Positions 53,218 to 64,000 of a DNA stretch of 64,000 bases are shown here, piece by piece (the first letter of the stretch is position 1; every line of letters begins with the position of its first letter). A program made the translations under genes and the position numbers. Location: assembly GCF_047496725.1 (NCBI RefSeq), contig NC_132984.1:4103001-4167000 (forward strand), written 5' to 3'. The notes below the pieces were generated by a model. The model saw only the letters and a program-made list of their open reading frames with translations, ran no database searches and was not told the origin of the DNA. The DNA is from Anoplolepis gracilipes. Its lineage: Eukaryota; Arthropoda; Insecta; Hymenoptera; Formicidae.

Positions 53218-55083
53218 AAATATAATATATAAATATAACTATATGGAATTATTAATAAGAAACTGATAAAAATTTAAGCACAGAAATAATAATTAATGGT
53301 ACGAAAACAATTAAACTTATATTTACTTTACAGCAAAAAATGAGCATCTACAACTCAAGTGGCAGCCTTCGATCAATAATTTCTGTACTCAAAAGTTGCC
53401 AAAGACCGCCAATATTTTCGGAGACATCTCAGGCAGGAAATTCGACCATTTGGAGATGGACAAAAGGGAGCAGGAAGAGGAGAAATTCCAAGATACTGAA
53501 GCATGTATTCCACGTCGACTGAAACCAAGTCCAGGACAATATGCTAAAATGATCAAGATACATATAGCTAAGAAGGATCTGAATTCTGCTCTGAAAGTGC
53601 TGGATCAGCTGAAAGAAAATCGAGACAAGCCAACAATATATTTGTATAATCTTATATTGCGTTCTTTCGCCATACAAGGGGACATAAAACAATGTTTCCG
53701 TCTATACAATAAGGCGAAGCAATATGGCTTGAAGCCAAACGCAGCAACCTATACCTGTTTATTCAATGTATGCGCCGTATGCGATAGGAATGAGGTAGCT
53801 CTGGAACATTTGAACAAGTTACGACAATCGCTTTACGAGCAGCAGTTTCCGTTGAACGAAACACATTACAATGCCATGGTAAAAGCGTACAGTTGGCACA
53901 ATCAGATTGTCGAAGCCTTTAAACTTGCAGACGAGATGAGAGACAACAATATTCCTGTTAGAGAGAGTACTTACAACTCGCTATTTCACGCAGCGATTGC
54001 TGATAAGGAGGCTGGCTTGCGACATGGCTTGATTATATGGCATTTAATGCGTCTGAAAAAAATTAATCCGACTTTGACTACATATAATCTTCTGCTGAGA
54101 ACGATCAGAGATACTAATTTAGGGAATTTAAAGCTCGACGACATCCTTGTCTCAGGATGGCAGAAAGGTAGAATTGTGTTGAGGGAAGGCGAGAGGCCAG
54201 ACTTGTTGGCATCTCCACCTGTTTTAAGTACACTACTACCACTAGTGGAAAAAGAACAAGAGGTTACACAAGATGATAATAATTCGGAAAAACAGATAGA
54301 ATCGATAAACTTGAACGATGTGTTCGTCAATAATCGTTTGATCTTATTTGGCGGTATGGAAGGATTCTTGAGTAGAATGGCCTACACCAAAGTCAAACCC
54401 GATATCAAAACTATTACGTTGCTTCTCTATTTAATTCCAAACACGGTGCAAGCTGAGAATCTACTTATCGAAGCTGCAGACGAAAGAAATATCGAATTGG
54501 ATATTGATTTTTTCAATATGCTTATTAAAAGACGTAGCATGCGACTTGATTACATAGCTGCAAAGGTAAGATGTCTAGAATTTTTTTTCATTTATCATTC
54601 GAGGTCATTACATAATGCAATTTGATAATTTTAGGATGTGATAAACATGACAGAAAAGAGGAATCTTTCTCCAAATGTGATGACTTTCGGGGTCCTGGCA
54701 CTCGGTTGTCAAAATTGCAAACATGCTGAAGAATTTTTGAGAGGAATAGAGGCTTTTGGTTATAGCCCCAATACTGTAATCATGAGCACTCTTATCCATA
54801 AAGCCTGTCAAAATAAAAACTTGGAATACCTGTTATTCGTTATGAATTATATGCTGGAGAATAGAATGAGACCAAACGAGCAAGCTGTCACCGAAGTGAA
54901 AGAGTTCTCGAAAACATTATCGGACATCAAAAAGCCAACAGTATGTTGAAAAGAATTTGTCGTGATTATTATTACCGATTATTATTATTATTAATTATTA
55001 GAACCGAATTAATTAAAGAAATTATTTATCCTTTCTTGTGTTTAACAAGTTAAAAAATGATTAAAAAATTATGTACCTATACC

Positions 55084-55126
<43 letters not shown>

Positions 55127-55255
55127 TCCTTTTTGCAGGGAAAATATGGATTACAAAAATTGAAACGTTTAGAGAAAAACCTTGAGAAATTTGAACGGCT
55201 GTATCTGAAATGGCAAAAGGTGATAGAAAACATGAATAAGTCGTCGCGGAATTAA
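52891..55255 (+). CDS. PTCD1: Pentatricopeptide repeat-containing protein 1, mitochondrial
   Basis: Four exons join in phase: 52891-52990, 53334-54565, 54635-54940 and 55139-55255, giving 584 residues. The N-terminus is basic and lacks acidic residues at first (MLCPKLRMSIKLKNVI), fitting a mitochondrial targeting peptide. PPR-like helical pairs follow: YLYNLILRSFAIQGDI, NAATYTCLFNVCAVCD, THYNAMVKAYSWHNQI, STYNSLFHAAI, TTYNLLLRTIRD, VMTFGVLALGCQ and TVIMSTLIHKACQ. PTCD1 binds mitochondrial RNAs and supports 16S rRNA maturation and mitoribosome assembly in mammals. The first exon was chosen because it alone supplies an ATG and the phase-1 donor needed by the exon at 53334. Intron 1 carries a (TA)n tract near 53183-53215 and intron 3 another near 55088-55118. 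Confidence 0.85.
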
Positions 55256-55362
55256 ATGTTAATATTATTTGAGCAAAAAACGCGCAAACTTCGGAAAAAT
55301 TTATATTTGTCAATGATATGTTCGTAAATATATACATAAGTGAAACGAAAAGGATTGCAGAG

Positions 55363-58300
55363 TCAGCGAAGGTAAGGAGGACGAGTTTCTTGCGTCCAAG
55401 GTCGACTTCTGCCACCGCCACTAATGGCACGCGACGGACACGTTCCACGAATGCTGAGCTTGTTATATCCGGTAGGACCCGTTGGCTGAGCTCCACAAGT
55501 TTCCAGCGCCACGAACTCGTCTACATGAAGAGACGGTGGTCTAGAAGTATTGGGAGGTCTCGATCGGAAAGGATCGGCTCCTCTACCGACTCCTCCACCT
55601 ACTGGGCCACCCCGTAACGAATTTGAGAACTGAGTCCGACCTCGTACTGGGGTCACTAAAAATAAATAGAAAATATGAAATTAAAAATCGAACAAGATTG
55701 TTTTGTCGACTATGAAGAATTAAACGATATCCTTTTGTCAATCGAAAACCGAGTTGTTCTTTTAATATTTACTTTTTTCAGAGAGTGCAAAAAAAAAAAA
55801 TAAATTTAAAAACTATTTAATAATCTTACCAAAAGGCTGTTTCGATTTGACCATTGGCAAAGCCTGTTTCTCCGTTCTATTTTCTTGGTTTTCATCCTGT
55901 GGTTTTGACTGTAGAGGTAGAGTGGCATCATCGGGAGGCGTCTTGGAGCATAAATTTTGTGCTTCCGCTAATAGATTAAAATCGGCAGGTAGTAATTCAG
56001 CAGCAAGTGCTAACAGATCCACCGTATTCTCAGTTTGCATTTGATTAGCGAATACGAACTTGGATCGAAATGGACTATTATTAATCGCACCAAGATATCT
56101 TTGCGAGAACTGGTTTAAGAGAGCTTCCGGAGTAGGCAATAAAGGCTCTAACATCTCCGGGATAGGTTCCTTCTCTTCTCTCTCTTCGACAGCTTTCAAA
56201 GTTTCTATCAGCTCTTCCACGCGCTTCAGCTTCTCCAAAGGATGGTCGTTTTTCTCCCAAGAAATCAACGACGCCAGCTGCTGCGTACGCAGATGCAAGG
56301 ATCTCCGTTCTGAATCGGAGGCGATCAGATTTTCCAGGAAGGTCACGGTTAAGTCCGTAACGGAATTCAGTTCAGGCTTTTCCAAAGTGGACACATGATC
56401 TAGTAATGCGCGCAAGGCGCCGGGATTATTTTCTAGACAGCTTTTCACATGGTATAGACCATAGTTGTGACTGCTGAGGGACAGAAGAATGTGTAGTGTA
56501 TTTTCTATCACATCTAGCTGGAACTTTGTGCTGGTCGCTAGGATTTCGATCAGTGCCGCGAGGATGGATAAGAGAGGTTCTTTGCTAGGTACTGAATGCG
56601 ACAGTCTCTTCTCGAAAGGCTCGCCATCCTCCTGTACTAGGCTGAGGCTGCAATCGCATAGAGTTTCAAAGATGCCGAGAATCTCGTGTTGCACATGCAC
56701 GTCGCTGCTATTTTTCAGGGTGGAACACATCATCTCGATGACCGGCGGGTACTTTTGATCGGATTTTACTTGCGCCCTAGATGCGGGACTAGTCAAGGTT
56801 AGTAGAGTTGCCTTCATAGGCGCATGCCTGGCCAGGTCGCTGATTAAAACGAGGATGGGAACGTTGTTCTCCAAAGGAGTGGCTGCTAGAATACCATCTA
56901 ACAGGCATCTCCCGACTAGAAGAGCCGTCGGTGCCGCCAGATCGCTCAGTTGTTTACAAACCGTCGATAAAAGTAGCAGAACATCTCTGTTCCAACTGGC
57001 GCAGAGTAGTCGGAGGGTTTCGGTGAGGTTTGCGGCCTGAGCTTGAAGATGCGCTGACCAGAGTTTTCGCAGGCCCAAAATTCTCGTCGCATCTTCGGTA
57101 GCGGTTTCCTTCGGCGTTAAAACAGGTGGTAGCAAACGGGTCAACAGCTTCAAACCTGGTACAAAATTGCAAGGGCGGAGAGAGACCATTTTCAGGACCT
57201 CACCAAGCATCTGAGTCCACAGCGATTTAGCCACATTGCCGGAACCGTCGGAATCAACGGCTTGGGTGAATACTAGAAGCGTTCCCACAATCTCCTCAGA
57301 CAGAGTCTGCATCATCGGTTTAGACGGGATGGCTTCGATTAAACAATATACCCCGAGCAGCGGAACAACAGCCGTGAGATCTTTGAAGTCTGTCGCCATA
57401 CATTTGACAAGTCTCTCGAGCAGCGCCCTGGTCAGCTTCACACAGGGAAGCAACAAGGCGATCAATGCCATACCTCTGCGACCTGTGAGGGCGGCACGAT
57501 GAAGGAACGGTTGCTCGTAGAAATCGGACACGTTCGTCATTACAGCGACCAGAGCTGTTAGGCCATCGGCGGCGAAGAGCTGCGTCAGGGCGTTTCTGTA
57601 CTTGAGCTCGACATAGGATTCTAGAGGATCGATGTCGTTGTTATGTGGAAAAACAAGATAATATAAGATCCTGCAAGCAGTGATTAGTTGACCAGGAAGC
57701 GATGCAGCCTTCTCTGCGCTTTTCCTGATAGTTGTCACCAACAAGGAAACATCGTTGTAATCCCAGTGAGAAGCTTGAGCGGCGGTTGTCAAGTACAATG
57801 TCACGTCTCTAAGAACTGCATGCTCGCGAGCTTTGTCAAGTATCAATTCCGCTCTATTCTGGAAGATCTCCACTCTGTTGGAATAACGGATAATGGCGGA
57901 GATAATCTCGGCGGCAAACTCACAAAGATTGGAATCCGATAGAAAAGGGATGAGGATGTCTATGAAATTACCTAGCGGTAGAACTGTAACAATGGCGCGC
58001 AAACCGTCAGAAAAGGCAAGAAAGGAATGCAGTCTTTTCAAGATCGTCCAGTCGGAGGTTTGTTTCAGGCGAATCAGACACTGTGCTGCCTGAAGACGCC
58101 ACGCTAGTATGCAACCGACTCCGGGCTGTTCGTATTTCAGGGCTTTCAGCATCAATCGAATCGCTTCGGTTTCCTTCAGCAGATAGAACAGACCCTCTTT
58201 CGTATCAGAGAGCTGCAGGAGGAAACGACGAATTAACTTGATTGTTTTCAAATCGCAATCAGGAGAAGATAACGCCAACAAAAGACGATAGATTAGTTTA

Positions 58301-60985
58301 TGGTGCTCGAAGTAAGCTATCAGATGCGCGCGAGGATTACGAGCGTGTTCTCGTTCGATCTCCATCTGCGCGCAAACTGGTAGCTGACGTTTAGGCTGCG
58401 CCATCAACGTTGGAGCGCACACGTAAGCGTTCATCAATTCCGTTAGACCGAATTCGTCGAATTCTTTGACTTCTTCCAGATATTCATACACGTGGACCTT
58501 GCGAAGAAGGGAGCTGAGGGCATACTTGAGCCGGGCTAGCTTTGCCATGTCCAACATCGTCAACGCCTCGCTGTATAGATTGTTTCTCGAGTTCAGAAAC
58601 TCCCGCACAATTACCGGACTGATTAGCGCGGCGTCGAGGGCTCGCAGAGCGGAAAGTTTTACTGGCAAGGCCACATTTTCGCGCATACAAAGAGACAATA
58701 ATTTGGACGGAGCTTCGACTTTCAGCAGGATCTCCGGACCCTTCGACAATCGACAGAGTGCTTCTGCCAAACGAACTCCTACTTTCACATGACGCACTTT
58801 ATACGCTGGTTGCGGTTGAGCCCTGGCGAGCTCCATATCCAGGCCGGCGTTGACGATATTAGTCAAGTTATCGATGTCGTCTACATTGGAGTCGAATGGA
58901 CTTAATATCGCGCACAAAGTTTCGCAGTTGTGGACAAACGTTTCCTTTTCTTGACCGGATACATTATGGAAATGGGAAACCGACTTCGACAAGGACTGAA
59001 GAATTTCTTTGATCTTTAATACGGTTTCACGGTTCACACAGATGTCCTCCATGTTGCTTAATTTCTCCAAATTCAACAAATCTGGCGGCGTCAGCGTATA
59101 AATCTCGTCGATCTGCGAGGTTTCGCATTCGAAATCGACGGCAGATGGAACATCATCAGTCATTATATCCTCGTCCGATAATATAGGCTCAAAGGGTTCA
59201 CCAGTTTCCTGTTCACCAGCTTCCTGTGGCTCTGCTTCCTCTTCCTCGGCGGAAATAGATTCGGGACTGAGGGAGATTAGAGATTCATTAGGAGGAGACG
59301 AAGGCCGTTTTAAGGTCTTCTCGCCTGTGTTGGACTCTTCTTCCCATTGCATCGATTCTGTCTTCCCAGTATCCGATGTAGATGTTCTGGACGGTTCCAC
59401 TACTTGTATTGGTTGAACCGGAGGTGGTGGAGTCGCGGTCGCAATGCATGTTTCCTGTTGATAATATAAAAGCTTAAGAATTAAATATATATATTTTTTT
59501 ATTTAATATTATATTGAGTATACTATATATTTAATATAATTCAATATATTAAATTATATTAAAATAAGACATATCTCTCTCTCTCTCTCTCTCTCCCTTT
59601 CAAAAAGACACCTAAAGTACATCTTTCAGATGCATCTCTTCAACATCCTTTAGATGACTTTTGTTTAGAAAATTTCTTTAAAATCAATCCTATCAGTAGA
59701 ATTAAATATGCATAGTAAATATATGTATAAAGTTAAAGATATAAAAATATATAAATTAAAAATAAAATATATAAAAAAATATATAAATTAAATATATACA
59801 ATAATATCAAGGATCTTTACCAATGAATTCGTTTGATGCTGATTCTCATAATACCACTCAGATTGCTGTTCAGAGGAAACCTGCACAGTGTTCTCAGTAT
59901 TTTCTTCATGTGCACTAACGCAAGCAGTGGATCCAGCTGCTGAACTTATGACTTCCTGAGGATTATTCAGTGATTTAGTCAACGTACCATACACTGCCAG
60001 TGTTATGGTAGTATACCATCCTCTTAGCACTAAACCATCGGTTGGTATCTGTTTCCGCTCGCATTCCAGTTGAATATGGATATTTTGTTTGTACTCTAAG
60101 TTACCCAAAAATTCAAAAGTGGAAGCACCAGGTTTGCTGAGATCGTTCACAAAAAACTCTATTTCGAATTGAGAGGGATTGGTTGCTCTGGAAAGGTAAC
60201 GAATTCTTAGAAAGATTTCAATGCTAATATCATATAACCAAAAAAGTTTTTACAGTAATTAATATAAAAAATACAGTACTACTCACCCAAGTCGTACTCC
60301 TCCTGGAAAGTCTGCTTGCACTCGTGCACCCAATGGAATGATTCTCACTTCACTAATATAAACAGGTTTTGGAAATTGTACCAAATCCAAATTTAATTCC
60401 TGTAAATAAGAAAGAAAAATGACATTTATAAATGTTCCAAATAACTTTTTCTAAAAAAGAAGGAAAAGTTACAGTAATTTATATTACATATTTTTCTTTT
60501 AGGAATATTATCGTAAGTAAAGTACAGTCTGGAAATTCTTGAATACTGTAAATGTAATGTAATACTAAAAATGTAATACTTTTTCTAAAAAAAAAAAAAT
60601 ATATATATATAATATATATATAATGTACAAATAATGCTATTTTGAACAGATATTTTGACTTTTTAATTTTGGAAATGAACTCTAAAAAAGTAATTCTTAA
60701 AAAATAAAAATTATATTGTACAAAAGTTTATTATTCACATATCTTTATTCTTCAATTAATGAAAGACATGAGCTTCAACGAAAAAGTAAAACTCTTTTTC
60801 TATTCATTCTTCTTTAATTAAATTCGTGTAAATTTTAATAAATTTATTCTGACAAATAGCTTTTCCTGTGTTTATTTAAAGCTCTAATTTATATTTAATT
60901 ATATTAAATCTATGTATAAAAACAAACAAACCTCTGAAATGTCGTGGGAAAATGTATCGAAGAATAATAATTCAGTGTTATCCAT
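55363..60985 (-). CDS. vir: Virilizer (VIRMA), m6A methyltransferase-complex scaffold
   Basis: Five exons join in phase: 60985-60932, 60399-60287, 60187-59821, 59454-55830 and 55655-55363, giving 1483 residues. The N-terminal virilizer domain is clear (LLFFDTFSHD, VQFPKPVYISEVRIIPLG, GWYTTITLAVYG). A Glu-rich acidic linker follows, then a long helical armadillo-like body with LRKVHVYEYLEEV and LLPTPEALLNQFSQRY. The tail is Gly/Arg-rich (RGGPVGGGVGRG), as in virilizer. The protein scaffolds the WTAP/Fl(2)d-METTL3 RNA N6-adenosine methyltransferase complex and in Drosophila is needed for Sxl splicing. It is shorter than the fly and human proteins, mostly through linker loss. Exon 4 of 3625 nt carries most of the protein. 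The stop is 107 bp from the PTCD1 stop, so the 3' UTRs probably overlap. Confidence 0.95.
59571..59596. repeat. (TC)n microsatellite
   Basis: A TC dinucleotide run of about 25 bp lies in the virilizer intron between 59455 and 59820. Confidence 0.9.
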
Positions 60986-61486
60986 TTCAGTACTTTCGAT
61001 TAAAATATAATCCCTCAATGATAAATTATTAATAATAAACTGGGTATTTTTTTATTCCTTTTTCCATTTTATGCACCTACTTCATTCAAACGCATACAAT
61101 TTTTTAACACACATGAGAGAAAGAGAAACATTTATTTTCCTCTATAAACTATAATAAACTGTAAACATAAAGTGCATGATACATGTATACTGTATCTAGT
61201 ATGTATATACAGAGAGAAGCCTGAGAGAGGCCGTTATTTTTGATATGACGCTTTTCCTTGCGGTACACTAACGCCATCTAGATCCATTGTAGAGTGGGTA
61301 GAACTACATGGTCAGATCCATTTATTGATGCCACGGTAATACAAACAGTTGGTTCATATCCGCGCTAAATCCATAATTGTAGATTTGAAAAGTACACGGA
61401 ATAAATACTATTATGGATTTATTAATATATTTCATTATTGATATTGGCACAAAGCACCGCTCAAATATTTATAAGAATAATCTATT

Positions 61487-61665
61487 AAAGATACTGTAGA
61501 GATTAGTATTAAAAAAATTTATCAAATAGTGCGTGGTATTTAAAAAGAGATATCAAAAATAAATTATATGCTTATTTGACATATTAAAAAAATATTATGA
61601 TTTAAATTTATGACAAATAAAATGTTTGATAAAACACTTAAAGTATTTAATAAAACTTTTTCGAG
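61487..61665. repeat. Dispersed repeat, copy 2 (first copy at 39150-39355)
   Basis: This segment shares ATTTAAATTTATGACA, AAATGTTTGATAAAACAC and ATTTAATAAAACTTT in the same order as copy 1. Looser similarity continues downstream in both loci, for example CTAAACGGAGTCAAGACT near 62175 against CTAAACGTAGTCTTAAG near 39745, so the full element may reach 700 bp. Confidence 0.7.
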
Positions 61666-62372
61666 TACGATATAGTTATTGAGTAGCGTTTGTCTGAAGC
61701 AGAGATGGAAAACTCTTGTCAGAGTTCAGTGTATAGCTCCGCAATAAATGACGCTTGCGGTTTAATTGTAAAAATTTATATACATACATTTCTATAACTA
61801 TACGCATATATTTTAATAGTAAAAGAAAAGATAGTATAAAATAAGGAAATAAAAAGCTTTTAATTAGAAAGCCTCGAGCTTAAAAAAAATTTTTAAGACA
61901 AGGATTATAAACCAAAGGAAAAATAAAAATTTTTGTGTAATAAAATTAATTTTATTAAAAATAAAAACATTATGGAAGACCGCATATAGGAATACTATCA
62001 CACATTATGTTCTAATAATTTTATAACAATAAAGTAGATTTTTATACTTAAATTAATTATAAATTATATTGCAGATATTTGCAAACACTATAAGGATAAA
62101 ATTCATAAGTCGGTCTTACATTTAAGACCGCCTCAAGTAAGTTTTTAAAATTCCATTCAGCCATCTCATTAACTAAACGGAGTCAAGACTATACTTAAAA
62201 CTAGACTTGATTGATGCGTTCGAGAATAACGTTATTAGCGCTAAAAATCGTAAAAGTCATTCTATCTTCATTACTTAATGAAAGTTAAACAAGGACAGAG
62301 CACGTTAAGGGTCCTTCGAGGACGAGGCTCGATTGGACACAACGCTTATTCGCCAGTTAAAAATGAGGCTTC

Positions 62373-62431
62373 CTGATTGGTTAATCGTTGCTGGTGACCC
62401 TAAGCATCGGTCGATATAAGTGACCAATCAG
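62373..62431. promoter_or_regulatory. Inverted CCAAT-box pair upstream of the terminal gene
   Basis: CTGATTGGT (62373-62381) and ACCAATCAG (62423-62431) form a perfect 9-bp inverted repeat separated by 41 bp, each arm containing a CCAAT box. It lies about 80 bp upstream of the GC-richer 5' exon. The layout resembles that of the HDAC6/PTCD1 promoter. Confidence 0.55.
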
Positions 62432-62499
62432 CATGTGATATTTTTAGTAATTTACTATTGCGCATGTGCGAAAAATCACGTATGTGCTGCTTTTATATA

Positions 62500-62912
62500 T
62501 CTGCTCTCTTCCTGCTACACTTTTCGTCTTTTCTCTCTTTCTCACCGACGCCCAAATAATACATCCGTCTTATTTTGAATGTATGTACAAAGTGTGTAAC
62601 AAGTGCGACTACACACGAAACGGATCTATTGATTCGCGATTCGCGAAACCCGTGAATATGTCCTTACGCGTTCGCGCGTACGTCACACAATGAACGCCGT
62701 GGTTTGTGTACCGCAACGATTCGCGAACAATTGTTTATCACAGTGATTTCTCTTCTCTCGCGACCCCCGCGCATTCGTAAGATATTTGGATGGAACGTGC
62801 GTGACGCGTGACCCCGTGCTGTGCGTGAGATCGTGTCTCGGATCGTGATCCCCCGATCCCCCAAGCGTGCTAACACCGTGTGAAGTGTCAGTGAAGGGAC
62901 AAAGGGTGTCAC
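62500..62912 (+). other. Probable non-coding first exon of the terminal gene
   Basis: A patch richer in GC than its flanks ends at a strong donor (AC then GTAAGTGTG, exon end 62912). The next good acceptor is at 63779, just before the start codon at 63830. The start of the exon is not defined by sequence. Open frames within it on either strand lack coding features. Confidence 0.5.
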
Positions 62913-63085
62913 GTAAGTGTGTGCGCCGCGAGCCCTCGGGAGGACTCGTCACGAAAAAAAAAAAAAAAAAAAGACTTCGAGAAAAAAATTTTAAGAATTA
63001 TATAAATGATGACGAAAGGGAAAATTTTCGTATTTAGTGGTCTACCGTCACTCTTCTCCGCCGTGACGAACTTTTTTAGATAAGT

Positions 63086-63095
63086 TTAAAAAAAG

Positions 63096-63125
<30 letters not shown>
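63086..63125. repeat. Poly(A) run in the first intron of the terminal gene
   Basis: An A homopolymer of more than 30 bases, with few interruptions, lies in the inferred 62913-63779 intron. Minus-strand frames reading poly-Phe across it are artefacts. Confidence 0.9.
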
Positions 63126-63128
<3 letters not shown>

Positions 63129-63829
63129 AAAGCGCAAAAGAAAATAAAATCCGATAACGTAAACAAAGTCTTCTCTTGACAGACTCTTGACAGGTTTTGC
63201 GAGCGAAAATAAAACGGTTGTTTTACGGCTGTAAAACAAAGGTCTATCCATAACTCATCATCTCTGCTTTCAGAAAAAAAAGGAGTGCATAAAAGATAAA
63301 TAACTACTACTAGGACGAGGCGGTTCACAATCCAAAATAAGAAAAAAATTTCCTTCGTGCTTTCAATCAGAGACTCTCTGTAAAAAGCCAGCTTTCCACA
63401 TGTTGGAGCAGCTCGCTACCTGTGTTACCGTTGCTACAATAATCTCAAGGACAAGTTTGTAAAAACCTAGTTCACGCCCCGGCCAGATAGCTGGCTGAGC
63501 TTAAGGCTCAGTCGATCCAGTCTCACGTTGCCATGTGTCCCCTTGATCGATTTGTGTTAGGTGTAAGAGGGCTGGAAAAAAGTTCTCAGGACAGTGTGGA
63601 CCTTCTGTTTGATTCAGAATCCCCGAACTATCCTTGCTGTATACTATATAGTCCTTTGCTACTGCGCTATTGTCGTAAGATGTACGAGAAACGCTATGAT
63701 ACTGTCGTACTTCCTGCTGAAGTGCTCTCACGCGACTGGTGACATTTTTAATAAGCCCTCTTTCGTGTTTGCGTTACAGGCAGAGACGTTACCTGATCCA
63801 TCGTTGGGCGATAGTCCAGGAGGTTGACC

Positions 63830-64000
63830 ATGGGCAGCAACACGGACGGCGACAATTTGAATCTCAGCTGCGGCGAGAACGACAACGGCGACGAGTTGAG
63901 GATCGCGGCAGATGAGACCTATGACACACGTAGCGAGGTCTCCTCCAGCAGTTCCAACAGCAGCAACTCCAGCCATCCTACAATCAGTACGGTTTCCAGC
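63830..64000 (+). CDS. N-terminal 57 codons of an unrecognised protein, cut by the window end
   Basis: An acceptor (GCGTTACAG) precedes an exon starting at 63780. The first ATG, in context GACCATGG, opens at 63830 and stays open to the end of the window. The encoded start MGSNTDGDNLNLSCGEND is acidic and is followed by a Ser/Asn-rich stretch (SSSSSNSSNSS). This is a disordered N-terminus typical of many regulatory proteins and does not identify the family. The long, GC-richer 5' UTR exon and the distant start codon suggest a regulated gene. Confidence 0.65.
   Translation, partial: MGSNTDGDNLNLSCGENDNGDELRIAADETYDTRSEVSSSSSNSSNSSHPTISTVSS

Larger units (their letters stand above)
60986..62500. 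other. Divergent intergenic region between virilizer and the next gene
   Basis: The region should contain the virilizer promoter near 60.99-61.4 kb and the promoter of the downstream plus-strand gene near 62.4 kb. Between them lies the second copy of a dispersed repeat (61487-61665). No open frame of coding quality is present. Confidence 0.5.

Noticed and set aside
63048..63328. Minus-strand frames rich in Phe
   Set aside because: They are translations of the poly(A) run at 63086-63125.
1..64000. CRISPR arrays, bacterial operons or an integrated virus
   Set aside because: No regularly spaced direct repeats with unique spacers were seen, and genes have eukaryotic introns. No recognisable viral or retroelement polymerase was found.

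Overview
The window is nuclear DNA of an insect, most probably a hymenopteran and perhaps an ant. It is AT-rich, has short genes split by small GT-AG introns, carries many (TA)n and (CA)n tracts, and encodes clearly metazoan proteins. Species-level placement is inference; no marker gene fixes it. Gene models were built by hand: each splice junction was chosen so that acceptor, donor and reading phase agree, and the summed exon lengths are exact codon multiples in every complete model.

Layout: (1) 0.4-4.5 kb, plus strand, an eight-exon secreted acid-lipase-family enzyme with an intact Ser-Asp-His triad, followed by a hAT-like MITE. (2) 6.9-19.8 kb, minus strand, the planar-polarity ankyrin protein Diego/ANKRD6, whose long introns hold a foldback element, microsatellites and, on the opposite strand, a tRNA-Arg(TCG). 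(3) 19.8-29.9 kb, a gene-poor stretch. (4) 29.9-31.2 kb, plus strand, a two-exon OTU-like protein with His and Cys motifs in inverted order. (5) 31.35-38.9 kb, minus strand, URB1 (60S ribosome assembly). (6) 39.95-42.6 kb, plus strand, PIGZ (GPI mannosyltransferase 4), divergent from URB1. (7) 44.6-52.3 kb, minus strand, HDAC6 with two deacetylase domains and a ZnF-UBP. (8) 52.9-55.3 kb, plus strand, PTCD1 (mitochondrial PPR protein), divergent from HDAC6. (9) 55.4-61.0 kb, minus strand, virilizer (m6A writer scaffold). (10) from 62.5 kb, plus strand, a 5' UTR exon and then the first 57 codons of an unrecognised protein cut by the window end.

From 29.9 kb on, genes alternate in strand, giving three divergent promoters and three convergent 3' ends. 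The genes do not form one pathway; they are mostly housekeeping functions.

The strongest unusual signals are: a pair of 60-nt, same-phase duplicate exons in HDAC6 deacetylase domain 1, separated by only 44 nt and so probably mutually exclusive; a four-copy 27-bp array in the URB1/PIGZ promoter, each unit holding a CACGTG site and a YY1-like site, which also reads as an in-frame upstream ORF ending three bases before the URB1 start; a 22-bp-arm hairpin between PIGZ and HDAC6 that looks like a miRNA precursor; and the OTU-like protein with permuted motif order.
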